This document shows positions 7,849 to 17,732 of a stretch of 64,000 nt of DNA, one piece after another; position 1 is the first letter of the stretch, and each line of letters opens with the position of its first letter. Below the pieces are notes generated by a model, which was not told where the DNA came from, did no database searches, and worked only from the letters and a program-made list of their open reading frames with translations. The stretch spans positions 1-64,000 of the forward strand of contig JAEZKL010000023.1 of the NCBI GenBank assembly GCA_023415475.1, read 5' to 3'. Position numbers and translations under genes: made by a program. The stretch is from Bacillota bacterium. GTDB taxonomy: Bacteria > Bacillota > Clostridia > Lachnospirales > Lachnospiraceae.

Positions 7849-9342
7849 ATGGGCAATGGGAATACAGATAATTTGTCTGCAATTTTAGTAATTTTCGGCG
7901 GCACAGGAGATTTAACCAATCGTAAGCTGATGCCTGCTTTATATAACCTGGTCCTTGACCAGCTGCTTCCCGACCACTTTACGGTTGTAAGTGTAGGGCG
8001 GCGGGATAAGTCAGAGGAGGAATATCGAAGGGATATCTATGCTTCGATTAAAAAGCATTCCAGAAACAAGCTTGACGAAGCCATTTGGAATAAGCTTCAG
8101 GATATGATACACTATTATCAGTTTGATTTTACCAATCTGGAGGGCTATTCGGAACTCAAGGAATATCTTGATCAACTGGATGGAACGGAAGGTGCGGGAG
8201 GTAACAGGGTATTCTATCTTGCGGTAGCGCCGGAATATTTTGAGACAATTGTGCAGGGACTCCAAAGCAGTAATATGGCTTCAAAACCTGGTTCCTGGAG
8301 TCGCTTAATTATTGAGAAGCCCTTTGGCAAGGATTTAAAGACAGCAAGAAAGCTGAACAACAAAATACTAGAGGTATTCCCGGAACGGGATATCTATCGA
8401 ATCGATCATTATCTTGGCAAAGAAATGATTCAAAATATTATGGTGCTTCGTTTCTGCAATTCAATCTTTGAATCGATATGGAACAATAAATTCATCGATA
8501 ACATCCAGATATCCTTGACGGAGAAGCTGGGTGTCGGGACCAGAGGCGGTTATTATGAGCATTCCGGTGCAATGAGAGATATGATTCAAAATCACATTAT
8601 TCAGATATTGTCTCTGGTAGCGATGGAACCACCGGTCAATCTTAAGACGGATTCCATCCGTACCGAGAAGCAGAAGGTGCTGGAGGCGATCGAGGAAATT
8701 ACACCGGAGTTTCTCAGGGATAATGTTGTATTTGGCCAGTATGGATCGGGTTTTATAGATGGAAGTCCTGTCATCGGTTACCGGGAGGAATTGAATGTTC
8801 CAAAGGATTCGGGAACTGAGACCTTCGTGGCATTGAAGCTGCAAATCAATAATTTCCGATGGGCGGGGACACCGTTTTACATCCGGACAGGAAAGCGCCT
8901 TGGAAAGAGCTCTGCTGAGATTGTGGTACAATTCAAGGAGCTACCGAATGTATTATACTTTCAGGATAAGGAGATACAAGAGCCAAACCTTCTAGTGTTA
9001 AGAATTCAACCGAATGTAGGCGTATTCTTCCAGTTCAATACGAAGGACTTCACCACGCATCAAGGTATTGTTCCGACCCAGATGGATACCAGCTCCTTCA
9101 GTCCGACACAGGGGAATACTCCGGAGGCTTATGAACGCTTGATTTATGATATATTAAGAGGTGATGCAACTCTTTTTTCCCGCTGGGATGAGGTGGAAGC
9201 GGCATGGACCGTAGCGGATCAATTAATTCTATATAGGGAATCAAAGATACATGTCTTCCCGATTTATGATGCGGGATCGATGGGACCGATACGGGCATTT
9301 GAACTATTAGCCAGGGATGGAAGAAAATGGTGGCATGTTTAG
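7849..9342 (+). CDS. zwf: Glucose-6-phosphate 1-dehydrogenase
   Basis: A 497-residue enzyme oxidising glucose 6-phosphate to 6-phosphogluconolactone. The nucleotide-binding GGTGDLTNRKL motif is near the N-terminus, with the substrate/catalytic motif RIDHYLGKE near 185. The ATG at 7849 is chosen because GGAGG sits 6 nt upstream; the ATG at 7843 abuts it and the TTG at 7819 lies before it. It lies just after gnd. No 6-phosphogluconolactonase gene is seen between or next to them. Confidence 0.96.
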   Translation: MGNGNTDNLSAILVIFGGTGDLTNRKLMPALYNLVLDQLLPDHFTVVSVGRRDKSEEEYRRDIYASIKKHSRNKLDEAIWNKLQDMIHYYQFDFTNLEGYSELKEYLDQLDGTEGAGGNRVFYLAVAPEYFETIVQGLQSSNMASKPGSWSRLIIEKPFGKDLKTARKLNNKILEVFPERDIYRIDHYLGKEMIQNIMVLRFCNSIFESIWNNKFIDNIQISLTEKLGVGTRGGYYEHSGAMRDMIQNHIIQILSLVAMEPPVNLKTDSIRTEKQKVLEAIEEITPEFLRDNVVFGQYGSGFIDGSPVIGYREELNVPKDSGTETFVALKLQINNFRWAGTPFYIRTGKRLGKSSAEIVVQFKELPNVLYFQDKEIQEPNLLVLRIQPNVGVFFQFNTKDFTTHQGIVPTQMDTSSFSPTQGNTPEAYERLIYDILRGDATLFSRWDEVEAAWTVADQLILYRESKIHVFPIYDAGSMGPIRAFELLARDGRKWWHV

Positions 9343-9372
9343 CTAAGGCGATAGAAAGGCATGGTGATTAAT

Positions 9373-10008
9373 ATGAATAATTACACTAGAAAAATCTATG
9401 ATATATCAATGCCGATTACAGGTGATATGCCGGTATATAAGGGCAAGGCGTCGAAGCGGCCGATCATTGCCGTTGAGAGTGATCACAAGACCGGGACATC
9501 ATACGAGAGTAGTATTAAGATGAATCTTCATACTGGAACTCATCTGGATCGGTCACTTCATATGATCCCAAATGGAGCTACCATGGATTCCCTAAAGCTG
9601 GAGGAGCTGGTTACTGAATGCAGAGTTTTGAATCTGACCGAGGTAAAGAACTATATCACAGCAGAGGATTTAAAGGGTAAGGACATTCAGCCCGGGGATT
9701 TTGTTTTATTAAAAACAAGAAATTCCTATGAACCTATTTTGGAAGAGGATTTCATATATTTGGAGCAAAGTGGTGCAAGATATCTGGCAACTCTGAAGGT
9801 TCGAGGAGTCGGTATCGATGCTTTGGGAATTGAGCGGAACCAGCCCGGGCATGAGACTCATCTTGCTCTGATGGAAATAGGAGCTCATATTCTGGAAGGT
9901 CTTCGTCTGGCAGAGATCAAAGAGGACAGATATGAATTAATTGCCCTTCCTCTCTATATTGTAGGAGCGGAAGCGGCGCCGGTGAAAGCCATATTGATTC
10001 ATGATTAA
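9373..10008 (+). CDS. Cyclase-family (kynurenine formamidase-like) metal hydrolase
   Basis: About 211 residues of the cyclase/KynB-like fold. The metal-binding signature HTGTHLDRSLH lies at about 56-66, with further family positions in the GIDALGIE and HLALMEIGAHILEG stretches. Members hydrolyse N-formylkynurenine or act on other cyclic or amide substrates; the substrate here is unknown and no tryptophan-catabolism genes are near. It is the likely third gene of the gnd-zwf operon (18-30 nt gap). The start could also be the ATG at 9361. Confidence 0.82.
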   Translation: MNNYTRKIYDISMPITGDMPVYKGKASKRPIIAVESDHKTGTSYESSIKMNLHTGTHLDRSLHMIPNGATMDSLKLEELVTECRVLNLTEVKNYITAEDLKGKDIQPGDFVLLKTRNSYEPILEEDFIYLEQSGARYLATLKVRGVGIDALGIERNQPGHETHLALMEIGAHILEGLRLAEIKEDRYELIALPLYIVGAEAAPVKAILIHD

Positions 10009-10084
10009 AAATATCTCAAATCAAATTTGTACAATATAAGAGTAGAGATTTTATTCTCTATTCTCATTTGCTCGTAAACATATG

Positions 10085-10124
10085 AACCGGAGAAGCTCAC
10101 AAAGCGTGCTTCTTCCGGTTTTTT
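10085..10124 (+). terminator. Intrinsic terminator of the gnd-zwf operon
   Basis: ACCGGAGAAGC...GCTTCTTCCGGT stem with one bulge, followed by T6. Confidence 0.85.
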
Positions 10125-10146
10125 ATGTTATAATGAGTTTGATTGA

Positions 10147-10175
10147 TTGACGTGATAATACACGATTAATATATA
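10147..10175 (+). promoter_or_regulatory. Probable promoter of crcB
   Basis: TTGACG (10147-10152), 17-bp spacer, TATATA (10170-10175). No fluoride-riboswitch consensus was seen in the leader. Confidence 0.5.
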
Positions 10176-10191
10176 TAATAAGGAGAATTTT

Positions 10192-10569
10192 ATGGACAAG
10201 GTAATAATAGTTGGTATTGGTGGTTTTATTGGAGCAGCTATAAGATATTTAATTTCTACAGGTACATCTAAATGGTTCGGTAACCAATTCCCTTACGGAA
10301 CACTTATCGTTAATGTGATTGGTGGCCTAATTATAGGAATTATATTTGAATTATATATGTCTACTGATATCATTACCCCAAATATGAAGCTTTTCCTTAC
10401 AACCGGTATTATGGGTGGACTTACTACCTTTTCAACATTCAGCTATGAGACAGTCGATCTTTTTAGTAATGGGAAATATATCATCGGAATAATCAATACT
10501 TGCTTGAACTTATTTTTAAGCTTCGGTGGAGTTATCTTAGGCAAATTGATAGGTACTAAGTGTATATAA
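10192..10569 (+). CDS. crcB: Fluoride ion channel CrcB/FluC
   Basis: A 125-residue four-helix membrane protein with the family's GGFIGAAIRY start, the conserved Asn in GTLIVNVIGG, and the TTGIMGGLTTFSTFSYE segment holding the phenylalanine-box and pore threonines. It exports fluoride as a dual-topology dimer. Only one copy is present, which suits a homodimer; many Firmicutes carry a tandem pair. AAGGAG precedes the ATG. Flanking spacers suggest it is transcribed alone. Confidence 0.92.
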   Translation: MDKVIIVGIGGFIGAAIRYLISTGTSKWFGNQFPYGTLIVNVIGGLIIGIIFELYMSTDIITPNMKLFLTTGIMGGLTTFSTFSYETVDLFSNGKYIIGIINTCLNLFLSFGGVILGKLIGTKCI

Positions 10570-10782
10570 AATTTACTGATTTCTTATTTTGCCTCTTGTC
10601 ATGAAAATTTTAAGAATTATACATAAAATATTGTAGCAGAATGAAATAATAGCTAAAAAAGACTATGAAAATATACGCTTGTATATTTATTATTTTAATG
10701 TTATATTAAAAACGCTATGCAATATAAGAGAAACAATTATTACCAAATTACTTACGAAACCAAAAGGAGAAGAAGTAACTCA

Positions 10783-12120
10783 ATGAATAAGAGAAGGTAC
10801 GGATTATTTACCGCAATTACCATGATAACCGGAGTTGTAATCGGGTCAGGAATCTTTTTTAAGGCAGATAATGTGCTTGGTTACACGAACGGTAATGTAT
10901 TACTGGGGATTGTCATATTCTTTGTCGCAGCGATTGCAATTGTATTTGGATGCCTGACTATATCCCAACTTGCTACCAGAACAGATAAACCGGGCGGAGT
11001 AATCGCCTATACAGAGGAGTTTATCGGAATTGGACCCTCCTGTGCTTTTGGCTGGTTCCAGACTTTTTTATATCTTCCGACCCTGTCAGCAGTAGTAGCC
11101 TGGGTTACAGGTATCTATATCAGCCAATTATTCGGAATCGAATCATCACTGGAAACAACAACACTAATCGGATTAGTAAGCTTAACCGTATTATTTATTA
11201 TTAATACTCTGTCTGCTAAGCTTGGAGGGTATTTTCAGAATGCCTCCATGGTGATCAAGCTGGTACCGCTGCTTGTAATTGCGATTGCCGGACTGATATT
11301 CGGCAAGCCGGGTGAGTTAATCACAGAATCGGCGACAGGCTTTTCAGCTGCAGCTACCGGAGCCGGGTGGATTGCAGCATTTGCGCCGATTGCTTTTTCC
11401 TTTGACGGATGGATTGTAGCTACCTCCATCTGTGGAGAGATCAAGAATAGTAAGAGAAATTTGCCCTTGGCCCTAGCGATATCACCACTTGTTATACTAC
11501 TCGCTTATGTTATGTATTTTGTCGGTATTACCGCTTTACTAGGACCAGAAACAATTATGGAGCAGGGGGATGGCTCTGCATTTTTGGCAGCTACCAAGCT
11601 CTTTGGCGATATGGGAGCCAAGGTTATCTTAATCTTTGTTGTTATATCCGTACTTGGAACGGTGAACGGTCTTACCTTAGGCTTTATCCGTATGCCTTAT
11701 TCGCTGGCTCTACGTAATATGGTGCCGGGTAGTAGCTGGCTTAAGAAGGAGAATGAGAGCTTAAGTGGAATGCCTCTGAATTCCGCTATTTTTGCTTATG
11801 TATTATCCTTACTGTGGATGGCCATTCATTATATTACTCAGAAATTCGGTATGCTGGGTGACGTATCTGAGATAGCGATCGGAGTCAGCTATCTGAATTA
11901 TATTGTACTGTATTTCGCTGTAATGAGACTAGCAAAAAAAGGTGAGATAAAGGGTAAAGTCAAGGGCTATGTGATTCCTATCCTTGCAACCATAGGTTCT
12001 CTTGTGATCATATCCGGCAGTATATCACATCCTTTATTTGTATATTATTTCCTTGTATGCTTTTCCATTATTCTGGCAGGCTATGTATATTACAGAATAA
12101 ACAAAAGCAGAGTGATATAG
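10783..12120 (+). CDS. APC superfamily amino acid permease
   Basis: About 445 residues with some 12 membrane segments. The N-terminal ITGVVIGSGIFFKADNVL region matches the discontinuous TM1 substrate/cation site of APC transporters (Gly-rich IGSGIF). It imports or exchanges an amino acid or polyamine; the substrate cannot be deduced. The ATG at 10783 follows AAGGAGA, while the earlier in-frame start at 10717 lacks a ribosome site. It is a single gene followed by a terminator. Confidence 0.88.
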   Translation: MNKRRYGLFTAITMITGVVIGSGIFFKADNVLGYTNGNVLLGIVIFFVAAIAIVFGCLTISQLATRTDKPGGVIAYTEEFIGIGPSCAFGWFQTFLYLPTLSAVVAWVTGIYISQLFGIESSLETTTLIGLVSLTVLFIINTLSAKLGGYFQNASMVIKLVPLLVIAIAGLIFGKPGELITESATGFSAAATGAGWIAAFAPIAFSFDGWIVATSICGEIKNSKRNLPLALAISPLVILLAYVMYFVGITALLGPETIMEQGDGSAFLAATKLFGDMGAKVILIFVVISVLGTVNGLTLGFIRMPYSLALRNMVPGSSWLKKENESLSGMPLNSAIFAYVLSLLWMAIHYITQKFGMLGDVSEIAIGVSYLNYIVLYFAVMRLAKKGEIKGKVKGYVIPILATIGSLVIISGSISHPLFVYYFLVCFSIILAGYVYYRINKSRVI

Positions 12121-12197
12121 TAACAAGACTGAAGCTCTCATGAGCCTTCGATTAATCAAAATCAAAAAAGTTACATCGTTAATTTAATGATATAGAA

Positions 12198-12245
12198 GAC
12201 GGATAGGCTCCATGCTACAAAGGATGCTTATCCGCCTTTTTTTGT
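12198..12245 (+). terminator. Intrinsic terminator of the APC permease gene
   Basis: GACGGATAGGC...GCTTATCCGCC hairpin (with G-T pairs) followed by seven T. Confidence 0.8.
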
Positions 12246-12288
12246 GTGATTTGGAGGAGTTGAATATGATAATATATTCCATTGAATA

Positions 12289-12331
12289 TGTGATTGCTAT
12301 CACATAGAAATTCCACTATTCGCTATATATT
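12289..12331 (+). promoter_or_regulatory. FNR/CRP box and class II promoter of the DUF438 gene
   Basis: TGTGATTGCTATCACA (12289-12304) matches TGTGA-N6-TCACA perfectly. TATATT at 12326-12331 predicts a start at 12338, placing the box centre (12296.5) at -41.5. A weak repeat TGGTAAAACTACCA (12397-12410) lies in the leader. Confidence 0.72.
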
Positions 12332-12434
12332 AATATTAAAGAACTAACAAGCGATCTATCATGAACAAGACGAAAAGGGATACTAGGAAATATAATGGTA
12401 AAACTACCAATAAAATGATAAGGGAGGAATTGAG

Positions 12435-13667
12435 ATGAGTGAATACATCAATAACAGGGAATATCGGCAAAGGATTTTAAAAGAATTAATCATGGAGTTG
12501 CATAACGGCAAAAGTGTAGAAGAAGTAAAGGAACGCTTTGGTCAGCTGATTGAAGGTGTGTCTGCAACAGAGATATCTGCTATGGAGACTGCGTTGATCA
12601 AAGATGGAATGCCGGTTACCGAAGTACAGAGATTATGCGATGTTCACGCCGCAGTCTTCAAGGGTTCCATCGAGGAAATCCATCGACCGGAGAAGGAGGA
12701 GGATAATCCCGGACATCCAGTCTTCACCTTTCGGGCTGAAAACAGAGCAATCGAACGACTGCTGCGTAAGCAGATAAGACCGGTATTAGGTGAATTTCTA
12801 CAAGAGGAGAATTTAGAGAGCCACAATAAACTAATCGAGGGAATGACAAAGCTCTGGGAGCTGGATAAGCATTATCTCAGAAAAGAGAATCTGCTGTTTC
12901 CGTTCATGGAAAAGTACGGTATTACGGCACCGCCTAAGGTTATGTGGGGTGTGGACGATGAGATCAGAGCCGATATCAAGGAAGTAATCCGATTACTTCA
13001 GGAGAATCAGAGCGATAAACTGAAGCTGGGAGAAAAGCTGGAAGCAGTTCTGGGAAGAGTGGAGGAGATGATCTTTAAAGAAGAGAATATACTTTTCCCT
13101 ATGGTTTTAGAGACCTTATCCGAGGATGAATGGCTTAGGATTGCGAAAGAGAGTGCCGAATTTGGCTATTGTCTGTATGAGCCAAAACAGGAGTGGAAGC
13201 CACTTAAAGTAAATGTAGAGGAAAAGGTACAGCTGCAGGGAGAAGCACCCGCAGACAACGGTTATATTAATTTTGAGACCGGACTTATGTCCCAGAAGGA
13301 AATCGAGGCAGTCTTCAATACCTTGCCGGTAGATATCACTTTCGTCGATAAGGATGGTGCAGTAAAATTCTTCACTCAGGGTAAGGAACGTATCTTCCCG
13401 AGAACAAAGGCAGTCATAGGCAGACAGGTATCTAATTGCCATCCGCCGGCAAGTGTTCATATCGTCGAGCAAATTGTGGAGGATCTGAAATCAGGCAAGA
13501 AGGATCATGAAGACTTCTGGATTCGGATGAAAGATAAATATGTTCAAATTCGTTATTTTGCGGTTCGTGATGAGGAGGGAAGCTTTCTCGGTGTTCTTGA
13601 GTTTACTCAGGATATAGCACCGATAAAGGCACTCGAGGGAGAAAAACGTCTCGTAGCAGAGGAATGA
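12435..13667 (+). CDS. DUF438 / hemerythrin-like / PAS domain protein
   Basis: 410 residues in three parts: an N-terminal DUF438 helical domain (about 1-75), a hemerythrin HHE-type four-helix region (about 95-235, with DKHYLRKENLLFP and MIFKEENILFP) and a C-terminal PAS-like domain (about 280-400, INFETGLMSQKEIEAVF...). Proteins of this kind are presumed di-iron or heme/redox sensors; the function is not established. Some expected His ligands look replaced: the WGxxDEIR helix reads WGVDDEIR. Iron binding is therefore uncertain. The FNR-type box upstream groups it with ric and the DUF1858 gene. Confidence 0.85.
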   Translation: MSEYINNREYRQRILKELIMELHNGKSVEEVKERFGQLIEGVSATEISAMETALIKDGMPVTEVQRLCDVHAAVFKGSIEEIHRPEKEEDNPGHPVFTFRAENRAIERLLRKQIRPVLGEFLQEENLESHNKLIEGMTKLWELDKHYLRKENLLFPFMEKYGITAPPKVMWGVDDEIRADIKEVIRLLQENQSDKLKLGEKLEAVLGRVEEMIFKEENILFPMVLETLSEDEWLRIAKESAEFGYCLYEPKQEWKPLKVNVEEKVQLQGEAPADNGYINFETGLMSQKEIEAVFNTLPVDITFVDKDGAVKFFTQGKERIFPRTKAVIGRQVSNCHPPASVHIVEQIVEDLKSGKKDHEDFWIRMKDKYVQIRYFAVRDEEGSFLGVLEFTQDIAPIKALEGEKRLVAEE

Positions 13668-13683
13668 GAGAATATACTATTTT

Positions 13684-13715
13684 GGTGGTGTTGAAAAACA
13701 TCACCTTTTTTTTTT
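13684..13715 (+). terminator. Intrinsic terminator of the DUF438 gene
   Basis: GGTGGTGTT-gaaa-AACATCACC hairpin with one G-T pair, then ten T. Confidence 0.9.
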
Positions 13716-13772
13716 GCGCGAAATCACTCCGCGTGCGAGAGTATGCCAAAGCAGACTCTTGCTATAAAATTT
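13716..13772. repeat. Hairpin repeat, family 2 (short copy)
   Basis: Contains CACTCCG, then GCGAGAGTATGC-CAAA-GCAGACTCTTGC, an imperfect 12-bp hairpin. The same order of motifs occurs inverted and longer at 59161-59270, so this looks like a short copy of a dispersed element. Confidence 0.45.
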
Positions 13773-13866
13773 AATTCAAAAATCGTCTGAAAAAGTAATA
13801 GACAGATTAAGATTAGGAAACAATGTATTATTGAAGAATTGCGATTAATGTAAAGGAGGATCTATT

Positions 13867-14061
13867 ATGATAATCAAACATAATGACAAATTTCAGGGAA
13901 ATAACAATGAGCGTCTGAAAACTGCGAAGCCGACGAACTGTGAATGTACTGCAGCCTGGCAAAATTCCGAAACCACTTATAAGGTTGACCAGGTAAATAA
14001 ACCCTCGTTGGATTGCGTTATTGATGCAAAGGATTGGGTGGATAACGGAAGCAAGTTGTAA
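13867..14061 (+). CDS. Small DUF3787-like protein (possible spore-surface family)
   Basis: 64 residues, hydrophilic, with two neighbouring cysteines (TNCECTAAWQNS) and the C-terminal VIDAKDWVDNGSKL. I recognise this as the short clostridial DUF3787 type, which I recall being linked to a C. difficile spore-surface protein; that link is from memory and unchecked. A strong AGGAGG lies 7 nt upstream. It sits 37 nt before nifJ and may be co-transcribed with it. Confidence 0.7.
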   Translation: MIIKHNDKFQGNNNERLKTAKPTNCECTAAWQNSETTYKVDQVNKPSLDCVIDAKDWVDNGSKL

Positions 14062-14098
14062 TATCATCACGCGCGAAGCGTTTATATGGAGGTAAAAT

Positions 14099-17000
14099 AT
14101 GGCTAAGATTCAAATGACAGTCGATGGTAATACTGCAGCTGCCTATGCCGCTTATGCTTTCACGGAGGTTGCAGCAATCTACCCTATTACACCTTCCTCC
14201 GGTATGGCTGAACCCACCGATGAGTGGGCAGCAAAAGGAAGGAAGAACATCTTTGGGCAGGAGGTTAATGTCGTTGAGATGCAATCAGAGGCGGGTGCTG
14301 CCGGAGCCTTTCACGGTTCCCTGCAGGGAGGAGCATTGACCACCACCTTTACTGCTTCTCAGGGATTGCTTTTAATGATTCCCAATATGTATAAGGCAGC
14401 AGGGGAATTGCTTCCCGGTGTAATTCATGTCAGTGCAAGAGCAATCGCTACCCATGCATTGAGTATTTTTGGCGATCATCAGGATGTAATGGCAACGAGG
14501 CAGACCGGCTGTGCGATGTTGGCTTCCGGCTCGGTGCAGGAGGTCGCAGATCTTGCAGCTATCGCACATCTTGCCGCCATCAAAGGAAGATTACCCTTTG
14601 TCCACTTTTTTGACGGCTTCCGTACCTCCCATGAGGTACAGAAAATAGAAGTGCTGGAATATCGTGATTATGCTGAACTATTGGATATGGAAGCGGTCAA
14701 AAGCTTCCGCGAGCGTGCTTTGTCTCCGAATCATCCGGTGATTCGAGGTACGGCACAGAATTCTGATATCTATTTCCAGGGCAGAGAGGCTGCCAATCCG
14801 TTCTATCAGGAAATTGTTCCGATTGTGGAAGACTATATGAAGAAAATGAGCGAATATTCCGGTAGAAGATATGAGCTCTTTGATTATTACGGCGCTCCTG
14901 ATGCAGAATATGTGATTATTGCGATGGGTTCAGTTACACAGACCATAGCGCAGACGATTGATTACTATAATAATCAGGGTGAAAAATACGGTTTGGTCAA
15001 TGTGCATCTGTATCGGCCTTTCTCGATGGAGCATTTTCTCAGATCAATACCGGCCACGGTGAAGAAGATTGCTGTTCTCGATCGTACGAAAGAGCCCGGA
15101 GCAGTGGGTGAGCCTCTTTATCAGGATGTCTGCAGCTGTTATATTGGCAAGGAGAAGGCACCGATCATAATCGGTGGTCGATACGGCTTGGCCTCAAAGG
15201 ATACGAACCCCAGTCATATTGCAGCCGTATATCTTAACCTGAAGGATACGAAGCCGAAGAATTTCTTTACCATCGGTATCGAGGATGATGTCACAAAGAC
15301 CTCACTTCCACCGGTAAAGGAGCTTCAGGTGGAAACTGAAAATTTAACAGCTTGCCAGATTTGGGGTCTCGGCTCGGATGGTACGGTTGGTGCCAATAAG
15401 CAAGCAATCAAAATCATCGGAGAAAACTCCGACATGAATGTACAGGCATATTTTGATTATGATTCTAAGAAGTCCGGCGGTCTGACTGTATCCCATCTTC
15501 GCTTCGGTAAGAATCAGATCCGTTCGCCCTATCTGGTATCCCATGCCGATTATGTGGCATGCCATAACCAGTCTTATGTAAATAAATATGATTTACTCCA
15601 AAGTGTCAAGCAAGGAGGCACCTTTGTACTGAATACCGGATGGGATGAAAAGGAGCTGGACGAAAACCTACCGGATATCATGAAGAAGCAGCTTGCGGAT
15701 AAAGAAGTCCAGTTCTACATTATTAATGCGGTAGGGATTGCAGAAGAGATTGGACTCGGTAACCGTATCAATATGATAATGCAGGGTGCATTCTTCAAGC
15801 TGACAAAGATACTTCATGAGGATATCTATGTGAAAGAGCTGAAAGAAGGTATTCATAAGCTCTATGGTAAAAAGGGTGATAAGGTAGTCAAGATGAATGA
15901 GGAGGCAGTGGACAGGGGAATTAAGTCCATCCATCATGTCAAGCTCCCGAAGGAATGGAAGAGTATTGATGTCATTAATTCTACTAACGTAGAAGAACCG
16001 GAATTCATCCGTAAAATTATGAGACCAATGTCCGAGATGAAAGGCGGAGACCTTCCTGTCAGTGCATTTACCGGACGGGAGGACGGTACTTTCCCTGTCG
16101 GTACCACTGCATATGAGAAACGCGGAATTGCTGTTAATGTTCCGGAGTGGGTCGAAGAGCGGTGTATTCAATGTAATCAGTGTGCTTATATCTGTCCCCA
16201 TTCCGTAATCCGACCATTCCTTCTGGATGATGAGGAGTTGAAGAACGCTCCGGAGACCTTCGTAACAAAGAAAGCTACCGGACGTAATCTGGAAGGCTAT
16301 CATTATAAGATACAGATCAGCCCCATGGATTGTACCGGCTGCGGTAACTGTGCCGACGTCTGTCCGGCTAAGGGAAAAGCATTAATCATGCAGCCCATCG
16401 ATACGCAGCTTCCCACACAGCTTGAGAACTGGAAATTTGCGATGGAGGGTATCGCCTTCAAGAAAAATGTTGCTTACGGTCCTGCTTTCAAGGATAGCCA
16501 ATTTAAAGCTCCGTTGATCGAATTCTCCGGCGCCTGTGCTGGCTGCGGTGAGACACCTTATATCAAGCTGATCACACAGCTGTTTGGTGAACGAATGATG
16601 ATTGCCAATGCCACCGGTTGTTCCTCCATCTGGTCTGCTTCTGCTCCCAGTACTGCTTATACGGTTAATAGAGAAGGGAAAGGACCCTCCTGGGCAAATT
16701 CACTCTTTGAGGACAATGCTGAATTCGGATACGGAATGTATCTTGCGGTTAAACAGCTTCGGAATAAGCTGGAGCAGAACATGAGAATTCTAAATGATAT
16801 GAATGTAGAGGAGAAGGTGAAAGAAGCCTTCCATGATTGGATCCACTATAAGGAGGATGGTAAGTCCTCTGAAGAAGCCAGTCGTAAAGTACTGGATGTA
16901 CTGGAGGATTTTACTTCTACAGATGTAGAAACAATGCAACTGGTCAATGAAATCAAGCAGAACAAGGATTATCTTATTAAACGGTCGATATGGCTGGTAG

Positions 17001-17668
17001 GCGGTGACGGTTGGGCTTATGATATCGGTTACGGCGGTCTGGATCATGTCATGGCCTCAGGAGAGGATGTTAATGTGCTGGTATTTGATACAGAGGTATA
17101 TTCCAACACCGGTGGTCAGGCTTCCAAATCGACACCGACGGCAGCTATCGCGAAATTTGCTGCATCAGGTAAGAAGCAGGGCAAGAAGGATCTGGGAAGA
17201 ATGATGATATCCTATGGCAATGTCTATGTAGCTCAGGTTGGAATCAATGCGGACAATACCCAGTTAATCAAAGCACTTAGAGAGGCAGAGGAGCATCATG
17301 GACCATCATTAATTATAGCATATGCTCCTTGTATCAATCATGGTATCAAGGAGGGTATGGGAAGGAGTATGGCTACCATTAAGAAAGCAGTACAAAGCGG
17401 TTACTGGCATCTTTACCGTTATAATCCTGCTCTGAAAGAAGAAAACAAGAATCCCTTTGTCTTAGATTCCAAGGAACCCACGGAAAGCTTCCGGGAGTTT
17501 ATCTTAGGACAGGTACGCTACAACTCACTGACAAAGGAATTTCCTGAGAAAGCCGAGGAATTGTTCCGTCAGGCGGAAATCTTATCAAAAGAACGCTATG
17601 CAATCTATCGGCAAATGGCAGCTGCAGAACCGATCAGTATCAACATTGACTGGTCAACAGTAGAATAA
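14099..17668 (+). CDS. nifJ: Pyruvate:ferredoxin (flavodoxin) oxidoreductase
   Basis: A full-length single-chain PFOR of 1189 residues. The N-terminal pyruvate-binding domain starts with AAYAFTEVAAIYPITPSS. The 2[4Fe-4S] ferredoxin domain has CIQCNQCAYICP (about 689) and CTGCGNCADVCP (about 745). The C-terminal TPP domain contains CAGCGETPY (about 813), ligands of the proximal cluster, and GDGWAYDIGYGG (about 968). It converts pyruvate and CoA to acetyl-CoA, CO2 and reduced ferredoxin, the central catabolic step of clostridial fermentation. A GGAGGT site precedes it and a terminator follows. Confidence 0.97.
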   Translation: MAKIQMTVDGNTAAAYAAYAFTEVAAIYPITPSSGMAEPTDEWAAKGRKNIFGQEVNVVEMQSEAGAAGAFHGSLQGGALTTTFTASQGLLLMIPNMYKAAGELLPGVIHVSARAIATHALSIFGDHQDVMATRQTGCAMLASGSVQEVADLAAIAHLAAIKGRLPFVHFFDGFRTSHEVQKIEVLEYRDYAELLDMEAVKSFRERALSPNHPVIRGTAQNSDIYFQGREAANPFYQEIVPIVEDYMKKMSEYSGRRYELFDYYGAPDAEYVIIAMGSVTQTIAQTIDYYNNQGEKYGLVNVHLYRPFSMEHFLRSIPATVKKIAVLDRTKEPGAVGEPLYQDVCSCYIGKEKAPIIIGGRYGLASKDTNPSHIAAVYLNLKDTKPKNFFTIGIEDDVTKTSLPPVKELQVETENLTACQIWGLGSDGTVGANKQAIKIIGENSDMNVQAYFDYDSKKSGGLTVSHLRFGKNQIRSPYLVSHADYVACHNQSYVNKYDLLQSVKQGGTFVLNTGWDEKELDENLPDIMKKQLADKEVQFYIINAVGIAEEIGLGNRINMIMQGAFFKLTKILHEDIYVKELKEGIHKLYGKKGDKVVKMNEEAVDRGIKSIHHVKLPKEWKSIDVINSTNVEEPEFIRKIMRPMSEMKGGDLPVSAFTGREDGTFPVGTTAYEKRGIAVNVPEWVEERCIQCNQCAYICPHSVIRPFLLDDEELKNAPETFVTKKATGRNLEGYHYKIQISPMDCTGCGNCADVCPAKGKALIMQPIDTQLPTQLENWKFAMEGIAFKKNVAYGPAFKDSQFKAPLIEFSGACAGCGETPYIKLITQLFGERMMIANATGCSSIWSASAPSTAYTVNREGKGPSWANSLFEDNAEFGYGMYLAVKQLRNKLEQNMRILNDMNVEEKVKEAFHDWIHYKEDGKSSEEASRKVLDVLEDFTSTDVETMQLVNEIKQNKDYLIKRSIWLVGGDGWAYDIGYGGLDHVMASGEDVNVLVFDTEVYSNTGGQASKSTPTAAIAKFAASGKKQGKKDLGRMMISYGNVYVAQVGINADNTQLIKALREAEEHHGPSLIIAYAPCINHGIKEGMGRSMATIKKAVQSGYWHLYRYNPALKEENKNPFVLDSKEPTESFREFILGQVRYNSLTKEFPEKAEELFRQAEILSKERYAIYRQMAAAEPISINIDWSTVE

Positions 17669-17700
17669 CGAGACTGCATTATAACAGATGTACGAATAAA

Positions 17701-17732
17701 GAAGGGGCTGTTTCAAAACATCCCCTTCTTTA
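17701..17732 (+). terminator. Terminator of nifJ; TGTTT/AAACA hairpin family
   Basis: GAAGGGG-c-TGTTT-ca-AAACA-t-CCCCTTC followed by TT. The same core recurs inverted at 30353-30382 and in expanded form at 49774-49895. Confidence 0.8.

Noticed and set aside
10009..10191. Fluoride riboswitch upstream of crcB
   Set aside because: No segment matches the crcB-motif consensus; the gap holds a terminator and a plain promoter.
15668..16303. 211-codon open frame on the minus strand
   Set aside because: It lies wholly opposite nifJ, has no ribosome site or recognisable domain, and is a shadow of the coding strand.
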